Notes under the pieces: model-generated | The model's input: only the letters and a program-made list of their open reading frames with translations | What the model was told of the DNA's origin: nothing | The model's database searches: none | Position numbers and translations under genes: made by a program | In this document: piece by piece, positions 9,649-20,325 of the stretch | Layout of the letters: each line of letters starts with the position of its first letter | Numbering within the stretch: position 1 is the first letter of the stretch | DNA from: Gnetum montanum | Taxonomy: Eukaryota; Streptophyta; Gnetopsida; Gnetales; Gnetaceae | DNA length: 64,000 nt | Assembly (NCBI GenBank): GCA_015680685.1 | Contig: MNCI01021413.1 | Location: 280,821-344,820, forward strand | Direction: 5' to 3'

Positions 9649-11630
9649 TAAGAAGAATTGGTAAATATTTTTCCTTTTCTTTAATTTTACATTTTTTTTG
9701 TTTTCCAGTTTTTCATCTTTCAATTTGTTGTTTTATCTTTTTATTTATTATTTTATTATTTTATCTTTTTGAGGGTAATCTCATCAGTAAATAAAATACT
9801 CATGTGACCCGTTGGTTGAGGTGTTGTTCTATGCTATCAAGTCTGAAGTGACTAATTATTTGGACAGTGAGCCCACAACATCCACCCATCCATTCTATTA
9901 ATAAGAGGTTATACTCTGGGTCCAATGATATTTTTGACATCATTACAACTTAAAGTAACTCTGTGTTCATTATACCCAGAGCGAAGAATGATGGATTAAG
10001 AAGGAATGGCTAGGGTGTGACATCAAGGGGACTTGTGGATTCTCTTTGGTAGCATCTGTAGGCATTATCATGCAACTTAGTTGTACTACAATCCTTGTAG
10101 ATCTAATGAAAAATGGGAGTAAGAGTAATAAAGGCACTTAATAAAGAAACCTAATGCTATTCTAGGGGGTTCCACTAGAAAGACATGCACCCATGCCTGA
10201 AGGTAGGTAGCTTCTTTAGATTACGCATGAAAAAGAGAGATAGAGAAAGAGAGTGTGTCAAAGAGAAGAAGCAAAAAGTATGCCACAAAGAAATTCCAAA
10301 TCACTCATTCCTTACACAAAAGGGCAAGTGATCATACGCCTTGCTGTCATGATGCTCTTATGGTTGTCCATCATTGGATGAAACAATGGAATGTCACTGA
10401 TCAAAGGAATGGACTTGATGTTGATTTTGGAGCGACCGGCTAATGACACATTAATCACATCCTACAGTCAAGATTCATTGTACCCTAGGTTAGTAACCTC
10501 ATGTCCTAATCTCTGCAATCCCTTCTACAATTTGCCTCATTTCACTGTTCATGTATTTGTAACTCGTGTCTTGTGTTGCATTGAATTCATATCTCAGCAC
10601 AATGGTATCTACGTGTGTGTGTTTTGTGGGATTGGTGTGGATTACCTTTCATCCTTTTAGTGCCTTTGGACATTTTCAGGATGGTTACGTAAGGGCATCA
10701 TAGGTAGGAACTTGCTTTGGGGAGGATCCACTTGCGTAACCTTTGTAATTTACACTTCTTGCACATCACCATCATCACATCATTTTATACCCTCCGAGTA
10801 CTGCATTACCAATGTTATTCTTTTCTTTATCATCCTCTGAATTCAAACATTCCTATGCACCAAAACATATCTTTTCTCGTCATCCTATCCACGAATTTCA
10901 TTGACAATCCCACTTCATTATACTTTTGTTGCCTTTCGGTCTATCCAATGTTACCCTGAACCTTCCAAATTAACCTCAAATCCTTCATTTTTGGCCTTGG
11001 AAATTCAAAAATTCTTCAAATTTATCAAGTACGCTATTTTCAATGGGTCGATACCTGATATCGCGTCTGACATGATATCAGGTCCACGCTATCGGGTATG
11101 CAATATCACATCCATAAAAATTATATATATGGACCCCCTGCACATGTCAACATCATTTTGTACTATTCACATGGGGAGGGTTCAAATTTTCTTCCACAAA
11201 TTGCTAGCTTGCGCACCTATCATTCAAAAAATCATAACTTGCTCATTAACGCTTTGATTCCCATTTTTATTAAATTTGTCTGAACCCAGAGTGTTCAACT
11301 TAGTCGTGGGGGAAGGGTGCACTCCAAGTTGCACATAATTTTTTCAAAATTCATCATTGCCCGAAGGATATCATAAAGGGTAAATGACTGAAAAAATGTT
11401 AAACACATTGCCAAATCAATTTTAATCTCTTCACCCACACCATGAGAATTAAAGTTTTGAAGCCACCTAATCAAATTAGGCCCAATATCAAAACTTTTAG
11501 GGGACATTCTCGTAAAATTCTCTAACTTTGGATTACACTAAATAAGAAACAAATTCATTAAGGACAAGAAGTAAGGTATAAATCAAATTTGTAAATAACC
11601 TTACTAATAGTTAGCCCTGTGTGATTGCAG
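9649..11630 (+). other. E1 spacer between gag and ORF3
   Basis: Non-coding. It starts with a T-rich tract (9660-9770) and holds the same conserved blocks as E2: GAAAGACATGCACCCATGCC near 10177, CCTCATGTCCTAATCTCTG near 10498 and GGGGAGGATCCACTTG near 10719. It also holds the internal palindrome module (11048-11132) and a polypurine-like copy CTTAGTCGTGGGGGAAGGG near 11299. Confidence 0.65.
11048..11132 (+). promoter_or_regulatory. E1 internal U3-like module upstream of ORF3
   Basis: Four GATATC-type palindromes or variants (CTGATATCGCG, ATGATATCAGG, a CTATCGGG variant, CAATATCAC) lie in 65 bp, followed by TTATATATATGG at 11121-11132. This is the motif type found in the E1 LTR U3 (14598-14690), where ATGATATCAGGT also occurs. 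It lies outside any LTR, about 500 bp upstream of the ORF3 ATG. A promoter role is inferred. Confidence 0.6.
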
Positions 11631-14394
11631 ATGGCCCCTAAATGTGGACAACAAGGAGGACCCTCTCAAGGTGTGTTCAAATGACTAAGGAGAGGCAGAG
11701 GCTAGTGGTCTCTCGAGGAACATATAGAATAGGAAGCAGAATCATTTAGCATCCATCAAGAGCCTCCTATTACTGTGAAATCAGGATAGGCTAAAGGAGG
11801 AACCGTTGAAGCACCTGAACAGGGGCAACATCTCACATTGTCCCCAGGATGCGTTCAAGTGATTCATGAAAGGTCCATGTTAGTAGCCGTGATCGTGGAA
11901 CTCAACTTTGGACCTTTCACTGAGTTTGCTCTTGAGGTAGTCAGGGACCAACTTAGAGGATCCCCATTATGGCCTATTCTCTCTAAAAGTGGTGCTTGGA
12001 ACATAGGAGAGACGTACCAATTTTTGCACAATAGAGAAGAAGGCACCACAGTTGATATTGGTGGTGTTTTTGTAGATTTCTCTGCTAAAGCCATTTTGAA
12101 AGTGTTAAATCTTTCCCACTCGCTTCAATGTTGATGCATGGAAGATTTGGTTGAAAAGGGCGTATGGCAAGGAAGACAAGGTGTATGGAGAGTTGACACT
12201 AGAGGAGATGATATATTTCAAGATTGGCACTTATCACATCTTCCCCATGAAAGGATTGAACAGAATCACCACGTGTGCAGCTAGAGGAAGTGTTATATTG
12301 ATGGGCAAGGTTAATGCTAACCTACCCCATCTATATCTTATAGAGATTTTGAGGCAATTCGAGGAATGCAAGATGGGGAAGTCTGCATAGCCCTTCCCCT
12401 ATTTCATCAAGAAGTTGTGCCAATGTGCTAGAATTCTAGGGTACACCAATGATGTCCCCAGAAGGGCCCAAAATGCTTCATTTGCTAAATTGTTGAAACC
12501 ATCAGCCCCAAGGAAAAGTGCAGCTGAGACACTAGAGCCTGAACAAGAATAGATGGTAGGGCCCACTGCAACTCAAATTGCAAGGCCTAGCCAACTTCCA
12601 AGCACAAGGCCTAATTAACAATAGGAAGCAGGGCCTAGCACAAGCTAGTAAGACCAACTGTCGCCACCGCCGTAGGATTATCGATCATCAATGAGCCACC
12701 TCAGGGCCATTATTGAGATAGTCAGTTGGGGAAGTCGTGATGAGACCAACCTCTTCTGGGTCATAGATGACACCGTATGACCCACGGTCTCAATCGATCA
12801 TGCATGGGGTGAAGTGTTGATTCAAATAGGAGGAGGGGAATCGCACTGGTCATAACAGATCTTAGGGAATGCTACATTTTTCCAAGTGAAATTAGAAACA
12901 GGTGAAGGGGCCATAGTAGTGGTCATGTAGCACCAAGATGTAGCAGGAGCCATAGAAGTGATCATGGACCACATCAAAGAATCATTCAATGTACTTGTTG
13001 TGCCATCGGTAGACTTTATGGGAGCATGTGATGCTCAAACTTTGACCAGTTCCTCGATGACTCCTACAGAGCATGAGGATGTTCTTGATCGGTTGCTGCA
13101 GATAGGATAAGTGATGACGTTCCTATTTGACATCCCTCAAGATGTCACAACAACTCAATCAGACTTCATCTCCACTAAAGGGAAGCTAGTCATGGTAGAG
13201 ATCAAGGCTGAGCATGCAGAAGCAGAGTTGGAAAGACTCCAAGAGAAGCTCATCACCCTACAAGTTGCACAACTAGACCCATCTCAATTCATCCTTGCAG
13301 ACCAGCTAGAGTCCTTCAGGACAGATCAACTTAATAAATTTTTGGCAAATAATAAAAGAATGGTAGAGAAGAAAGAGAAGACCGACTGGGATGCTTCCAA
13401 GGCACAAGCTCAGACATATGCACATACCAAAGCACTCACGGCCTTGCAAAAGGAGAATAAATAGCTTGTCGCAGACAATCTCCTATTGATCACTATGGAA
13501 AAAATAAAAGAATGTTCTTGAAGAAAATTTTCAGCAGTTATGAGAACAATTAGTTAGGGTCAACCAGAACATGAATTGCTTGGCTAGAGAATATCGAACC
13601 CTTTCAATGGAGGAGGTATGCGCAATCCGTCAGAAGACGGGCATTGAAATAAGCACATGGAAAAATGAGGCCAAGCGACATGAGAAACTAAAGGAACACT
13701 TCAGGGACTAGGTGGGGATGTATAAGTAAGTAATTGAAAAAGAAATCCATATGGCCAAGGCCCATATCAACACTCTTAGTGCTCAAAACACTGATTGGCG
13801 GGCCATATTGGATACCTATGCATTTGTCCATCAAGCAGAGCTCAAAAGCTAGGACCTATAGATATAAGATCTTATGGAGTACATGGAATTGGAAAACCTA
13901 TGGTATGCCAACTTAGCCATGTTAACAACAGGACACTCGAGAACAGATCTGGAGAAGTAGGTAGCTACCACCTACGCAAAATATGAAACAGAATTTGCTA
14001 AGCATAAGAAGACACTGTAGAAATTAGAAGTGGCAAATTCTGAGTTAGAGGTGGTCAAAAATAGCTACCAGGGACAAAAGGATGTCGTAGCAGACTTGGC
14101 TCGATGACTTACAGATTACCAGGAATACAAGGACAAAGCTAGGCCTATGAAGAGGAACAACGACTGTTTGCAGCCTGGTATGTCAAGGTCAATCATATGT
14201 TCCCACAACTACCATTTCCATGAAAGATGCCAAGTCCATCAAACATTGGAGCATTAGCATGGATGGCATAGGACCCCCAAACCGAAGAGAAAAAGGTCTA
14301 GGCACTCCTTCAAATCCATCAACTTCCAAAACTTGGACCACAAGACAAGGGGAAGAGACCCATGGAGAAACTGCCACCACCAAGAACCACATGA
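11631..14394 (+). pseudogene. E1 ORF3: long coiled-coil protein, function unknown
   Basis: The start ATG follows GTGTGATTGCAG. About 920 codons, broken by stops and frameshifts. The N-terminal part (11838-12390) holds EFALEVVRDQLRGSPLWPIL, SGAWNIGETYQFLHNREEG and VDFSAKAILKVLNLS, a pattern that reminds me of the domain called putative plant transposon protein in plant retroelements (uncertain). The middle and C-terminal parts (13111-14100) are rich in Glu, Lys, Gln and Leu with heptad-like spacing (AELERLQEKLITLQVAQL), suggesting coiled coils. The tail is Pro-rich. It occupies the env position, but I see no signal peptide or membrane segment. Copies exist in E0, E2, E3 and E6. Confidence 0.75.
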
Positions 14395-14560
14395 GTTCTA
14401 ATAAATTCTGTAATTTGGTGTCTATGTCCCAGTTTTGTTGTATTCAATTCTCCACTGTGGCATGAATAAATTCCTTGTTAGTCAATAATCCCATACCTAT
14501 CCACTATGTGATCAATTGGGCTTGCTCTCATTTTGTTCAACTCGAGGATGAGTTTTCATT

Positions 14561-14574
14561 TAGTCATGGGGGTA
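14561..14574 (+). other. Polypurine tract of E1
   Basis: TAGTCATGGGGGTA lies directly before the 3' LTR start TGATGAACC. Confidence 0.82.
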
Positions 14575-15449
14575 TGATGAACCATGATTTGTCAAGCTTT
14601 GATATCGGACTCACAATATTGGATCCACGATATTGGGTACATGATATTGTAGCCTAGATAATGATATCAGGTACATGATATCGTGATTCCTATGTAAGCC
14701 TATAAATAAACCTTTGGGCGCATAGGAGGGAGTAAGTAAGTTTAGTGTTAGAGTAGAGTCTTTTTGTTCATTTTTAGTTCATCTCAACCCTTTCCCTAGT
14801 GCATGCCCACAGTGTGATGATTGTAACTGTAAGGAAACCTTATTCGAGTATGATGTACTTGGACATGTACATGACCAGCAATAAAGATCAAGATTACACC
14901 ATCATTGCAACATTCACTTAGTTTTAATTGCTTAATTGTTATTGTTATTTATTACTTTCTTAATTAATGTTTCTTTACCTTCCTTTACTATCCTTATTAT
15001 TAAACGTGGAATGAGTACGAATTAATCATGAGCATTTAAGTGTAACTACTTAATAACCTAGTAGCATATCTAGGAGTGCTCAAGTAATATACGCTTGGTA
15101 ATCCTAGAAGTAGTACACGAGGTCCAAGATGTGTACAAATGATTAAGGATGGATGCTCATCGCACTTAGGCTAGCTTAGATTCTCTTCTCCCACTCCCTC
15201 TTAACTTAAAACAAAGTTATTTTCCATTACCTCTAGGAGTAGCATTAGTTTAGGCCCACATCATACACCTCACTCTAGACTAAACCATAGATGACAATGC
15301 AAATACTAGTCCAGGTGGGAAGACAATGAACTATGATCAACGTGTAACTATCTAGATACCACAAGTAGTCCATTTGTGAAGTTTGACCAGATTGTGCGTA
15401 CATGCTCATATTTGTATGGTTGAGTGTAGGGGTACCTCACCACTCATCA
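14575..15449 (+). repeat. 3' LTR of E1 (875 bp)
   Basis: It starts TGATGAACCATG and ends CACTCATCA. U3 has a decayed GATATC array (14598-14690), a TATA box CCTATAAATA near 14699, and a poly(A) signal AATAAA at 14880-14885 in the conserved string CAGCAATAAAGATC. It is followed at once by E0 gag codons. Confidence 0.9.
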
Positions 15450-16334
15450 CATGGGTAGATATTATTCATTATTACATCGATGCCCTATCCATCGTTACTC
15501 TCAGTGGGAACAAATTTGCCATATCATAGATGGGCTTTGCTTAGAAACACAAAGAATCCTTAGGATCTATGCCTAAGGAAGACTGTCAAAATTAAGAGCC
15601 CATTAGATACAAAGGCTGATAGAGTAGGTAGAAAAAGAGGAAGGAGACTTAAGGAAATAAGAAAGTGCAAAAGAATATAACAGGGACCCTTCCATTAGAA
15701 AAAAGAAGGTATGCTTTTATGATAGTGAGGAGTTACCTCTTGATGTAATGGTGCAACGGAAGATCTTGCCAATCCAAAAATTTGTCTGAAATCTTGGCCA
15801 AGGTAGATAAAATGTGGGATTCATTGGATAAAAAATTTCAAATTGCTCTAAAAATTGTAGAAAAATCAAGAGAGTAGAATAGTGATCGTGACCGTAGGAG
15901 GTGAAAAGAAGTTGAACATGCCTACTAAAGGGGTAAGGAAAAAGTTGCTACAATAGAAGAAGTTATGGATACTGAGTCAGATAATGATTATGGGTGTGAA
16001 ATTTGCCACTATGAACATCCTAAGGGATGTTTCTCACACTTATAGGAATCTGGGGTGTATACTCTGAATCCATAATTATCAAAAAGGCAAACACCCAAAA
16101 GAGTGCCTTATCCTCAGGGAAATCCTAGGAAATTCCATTAGCAAAAACCTTATTATCCAAGTGGTACTCCACCATAACCATACGAGCAATATCAATAGTG
16201 ACAACAACCATAGTCATGGGATATGTCACCACCACGATAACACTACCCTTATAGGCAGCCAGATCCATATGGGTACTATGTTCAGCAACCCCTATCTCAA
16301 CATGACTCTTCTAATCACGTTTCTCCTTTCTAGC
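15450..16334 (+). pseudogene. E0 gag, middle part, between E1 and E3 insertions
   Basis: The reading opens inside the Gag core (GRYYSLLHRCP, then HIIDGLCLETQRIL) and goes through LSKLRAH and VEKEEGDL to the zinc knuckle CEICHYEHPKGC near 15999-16034. A Pro/Gln/Tyr-rich stretch follows, typical of this family between the knuckle and protease. Several stops. The part upstream of MGRYYS is beyond the left edge, displaced by E1. The part downstream resumes at 29551 after E3. Confidence 0.83.
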
Positions 16335-17230
16335 TGATGAGCGGCAAGGTACCCCTACGCCCAACCATATGAATCACAGGTGTTCACACATGACTCAATT
16401 GAATTCTGTAGATTGTAAGTACTTGCATACACCAAACTCTAGCCAGCAAAATCATATGTCAGAATGATCATTGTCTTCCCAACCTCACTTGTGATGTTCT
16501 AATGTGATGGTTAAGTGAGATTGAGGCAAATGATTTTTATTGGTTTTCACTTTTATCTTCTAAGATCTAATTCTTGAAATGTAAGAAATGGAATGTTGCA
16601 TAGCCTATAATTTTTCTTCCTTATCTCTTAACTCTCCCTAGCATAAGCAATTGATCCCATCTTTTGTGCACATCTTGAGCATCCCCTAACTACTGCTGGG
16701 TTACCAGATGTTAAGCATCACTGGGTTGCCAAGTGTTGGGTTTACATTCGAGATAGTCGTACTTATGGTTTTTACAAAATATAAAAGAGCAATAACAGTA
16801 AAGTGATAACAATGAAGACTTAAGAAATTATTGAAGCATTAGAATATTAAATTATTTAAATGCTTAAATAATTAAATCCAAATGCTGCAAGGAATGTTTA
16901 AAAAGCTTATCTTTATTGCCGATTACGCCAATGGGCTCAGGTACATTAACGCTCGAATAAAGAGCCGTACACCTTTCTCACACCTGCTGTGGACACTTGG
17001 AAAATATTCTAACTCTTACGGGAACAAGCTGCAAGATTTTGGCTATAACTACTTAAAAATATGCCTAAGTGTAGTGGGTGCACACTTATTTATAGCTAAG
17101 GATAGACTCTATGTAAACAAGGCCCAGTTGATGCATGGACAAATACATCGACGGGGCCACATCAATGCAGTTGCATATGTGGGGCTTCATATACGTGGCC
17201 CAGTTGACGTTTCAACTAAACACTTCATCA
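16335..17230 (-). repeat. 3' LTR of E3 (896 bp)
   Basis: On the plus strand it reads TGATGAGCGGCAAGGTACCC at the left and CACTTCATCA at the right. U3 (about 17140-17220) has the CGTATATG/GGCC-type motif array, with CTATAAATAAG at about 17089-17100 on the minus strand. Confidence 0.92.
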
Positions 17231-17240
17231 TACCCCCACA
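17231..17240 (-). other. Polypurine tract of E3
   Basis: TACCCCCACA on the plus strand is TGTGGGGGTA on the element strand, directly before the 3' LTR. Confidence 0.8.
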
Positions 17241-17470
17241 ACTGTGTGAAAACTTGTCCTTAAGTTTATTATAATTTGGAAGGTATGAAGTTATTACAAC
17301 ACACATGATGAAACATATCTACATAGATACTGACTTTATTGACATACCAAGTGCCTAAGTGTACAGAGAAGAATGACTTACAAAATGGTGATGTTCAGAG
17401 ATAAAATTGAACACCCTGATGATCTTGGATTCTCCACTATGTTGAAAGATGCAAAAGTTATTGAAGAAGT

Positions 17471-20325
17471 TCACATCGTCCATGGTGGTGATGGTTCTAA
17501 TGGGCCTTCACCAGACTCTGGCTCATGTGGTGGTTGTGGTGTGGAAGACGGTTGTCCTGCAGCAGCTGCAACTTCCAAAGGCAACCGAAAAGCCTCCAAC
17601 AAAGCCCTCATTTTCTCTTCTTTAATTTTTGGATCGTTCACCATCCAAGCAGCTTCACCAATGTGCACCGGAACTAGAACATCCCAAGGGCATGGAAGTG
17701 TAGGAAAGAGTTCTTTTAAATTGACAAACCAGGTAGCGAACTATTTTTGTTCAATATTGAGTACTCAGATTAATGTTTGTAGTTGCTAGTAGTCATTCAT
17801 CCTTTGGGCCAAGTCCTCTATGACCACACGTTATCCTTCAAAATGAGTGCGGAGAACGTCAAGTTCCCCATTTGCTATTTCCAACTTCTGTTTCATTACT
17901 TTATGCGCTTGGAACTTGCCCTTGTATAAAGAATATGAGGTGGCCACTTGCTTTTCCAAGTTAGACCGTAGCCTTTCGACTGTCAACATAGCTAGGTTTG
18001 CATAACAAAGATTGGCTAACTCCATGTATTCTATCATTTCTTCAATTTGTAGCTCTTGGAGGCAGATCTTAGCCTGGTTGTAGGTGTTTAATCCATCAAA
18101 GATGGGTTGGCACACCTCACCTCCTTCTTAGAGCTGCTGGAGTGCTTGGTTCATTTTGGCCTTAGCGACTTGAATCTCTTTTTCATTTAATTTTTTCTGC
18201 AATGCCACTTGGTCCCTATAATGATTTTTAACTCTTTCAAACTTAAGGGCTTCATTTTTCCAAGCGGCGATTTCGATAGCTGATTTTTGTCGTAAGGATT
18301 GAACTTCCTCCATAGATAGATTACAATTCTTAGCAACTAATCTCCTCACATTAGTGTTCACCCTGGCTAGCTCCTCCTGTTGTTGGTGGATGAAGTCTTT
18401 CATGTGTTGATTTTCAACACCAACATTGCTCATGCGATGAAATTTTGTGATCAATTTGACATTCTCTTGGAAAACCTCTACCAAGGCCTTGTTTAGATGG
18501 TATGCATGAACATCTGTCAAGGACTTGTTAAAGATCGCCGACTCTCACTCATCCTCAACCATTAGAAGTTTGGTTTGAAGTTGTTGAAAAACTTCATCTC
18601 TAGTGATTTCGTGATTGAGGAGGGTTGGATTAGCAAGTTGGGCCCTTAATTGGGCAACTTCCACCGCCAAGCATTGATAATCCGCTTGTGCTGCTTCAAG
18701 TTGCCCCTCCAAGATGAGACACTTGCCCCTTGTTGAGAGCAGCTCCAACTGGGTCACAGTAATATTATCCAGAAGATTGAAGACATCCAGAAGCGGCTAC
18801 CCAGTTCTCACCAATTGGTCCAACAATTCTTCATGTTGGGCTACATTGATCCTGCTACGTGAAGTTCCTATAGACGTTTGTACATCTTCAAGTCCATGTA
18901 CATCTAGTACAGGCATCGTAGATGCATTAAGGATCATAGCAATTATGTTAGCAACCACTTTAGCCGCAATTTGTTATCCTTGGCATTGCAATACTAGGAC
19001 AGTCACCCCCTCTCCATCCTCCAAGCATACCGAAAAAGTAGTGGCATTTCCTAAAATTTCAGGACATAAATGTTGGGTGGAAATCATTACTTCTTGGACA
19101 CTAGGATTAATTCTTGTAGGTACTGACGTCCGGGCGATAGAAAACATTGGCCCTGCTCCCTCCAGTGGACTCACCGATCGAGCCACTTGCTCCAGATGGC
19201 TCATTGTAGGGTGATAGACTAAAGGGTCTTCTCCTCCACTGGTTCCTATAGATTGCTCTTGTTGGTTCAAGAGAAATGTGGAATCTCACGTATGTATTTT
19301 GAAATTGTCTATGAGCTCGACCTTGTTGTTTGCGCAGGCGATGGAGGTGGTTGCTGCTCTTCCTCGAGTCGTGTTGTGGCTAGAGTCTTATCCTTCATCA
19401 TCTTTTGCCATGAGGCAATTGGGGCATGCCGAAGTGTGTCATTGGCATATTGTGCTATCCCTACCCATTTGCATAATTTTCTAATTAAGTAGGGAAAGGG
19501 TAGAGTCTGCCTTCCATGTTCACTTTCAATGAATCTTTTCTCAATCTCTAGGAATAGCAACTATGGAAGGTTGATTGGAAATTTTTTGCTTAGAGTGGCA
19601 CATGCATGAGTATAGAAGGTAGTGATGTTGCTGGGTCTTATTGCTGGATTCAAGTGGTAAGATGTGATTTTTGAGTATACCCTCTTTGTGGTGGTTAAAG
19701 TGCCAAGCTCCTTGCGTTCTACCCCATAGCATTGCCTAATCCACTCCCCTTTCACCTTAGGATCTGCTTGTTTGGGGATCTTTGCCACATTAGCTTTAGT
19801 CTCTGGTAACCCTAGAGCTTGTGAAATTGCTTTTGCAGAGTAAGAGACATGAATGTCTTTGATTCTTACTTTGGACCCCGGTTGCTGATTCGTTCAGAAG
19901 AGGTAAGTCTCTCCTAGGTACCATTCACCACTAGATGTGATAATTGGCCACATAGGAGAACTTTACAATTGGGTCTTGACTTCTTCTAGCATATTCTCTA
20001 GAAATGGTCCAAATTTTAACTCTTGTAGGACCATTTTTTGTAGCTCCCTTGGCTTAATAGCGTCAAGACATGCCTGGGTCTAGGTGATCTCAAGCCATGT
20101 CGCTACTAGTAGAGTCTCATCCTTTTGCGATTATTCACTAAGGATTTCCTCTTTAGAAATCTAATGAATAGATTCCATGTTGGGTCCTTCGCAGAGGGGG
20201 CCAATTGCATGTGAGCCCTCTGCATGCTCTGGATGTTGCACACCTCATCCTCTTCCTATTTGTGATCGCTTGTCCCTTGGTTGGGACAGTACTGCTCCCC
20301 TTGGATGCCTTGGTTTGGGTGCCAT
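17471..20325 (-). pseudogene. E3 ORF3: long coiled-coil protein, function unknown
   Basis: About 950 codons, the best-preserved ORF3 here. N-terminal region (20100-19300): PMWPIITSSGEWYLGETYLF, VSYSAKAISQALGLPETKA, then an open piece through KRVYSKITSYHLNPAIRPSN and the block PFPYLIRKLCKWVGIAQYAN. A Gln/Pro-rich linker follows. From 18757 to 17831 three open pieces are almost wholly helical: EAAQADYQCLAVEVAQLRAQ, ENVKLITKFHRMSNVGVENQ, and LRQKSAIEIAAWKNEALKFE. These predict long coiled coils. The tail (17668-17471) runs EEKMRALLEAFRLPLEVAAA and becomes Pro/Gly/Glu-rich up to the stop. Here the base before the ATG is A rather than G. No catalytic motif, signal peptide or membrane span is visible. 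It could be structural, env-like, or a DNA-binding regulator. Confidence 0.78.

Larger units (their letters stand above)
498..15449 (+). mobile_element. E1: pol-less Ty3/Gypsy element (LTR-gag-spacer-ORF3-LTR)
   Basis: E1 has a 5' LTR remnant (498-968), tRNA-Asp-type primer binding site (970-987), gag (1102-1899, resuming at 8114-9648), spacer (9649-11630), ORF3 (11631-14394), polypurine tract and 3' LTR (14575-15449). No protease, reverse transcriptase or integrase lies between gag and the spacer. Its gag is split by element E2. The base after its 3' LTR is inside the gag of E0, so E1 itself inserted into E0. Its left target duplication is outside the window; the right candidate is CATGG at 15450-15454. 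Confidence 0.85.
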
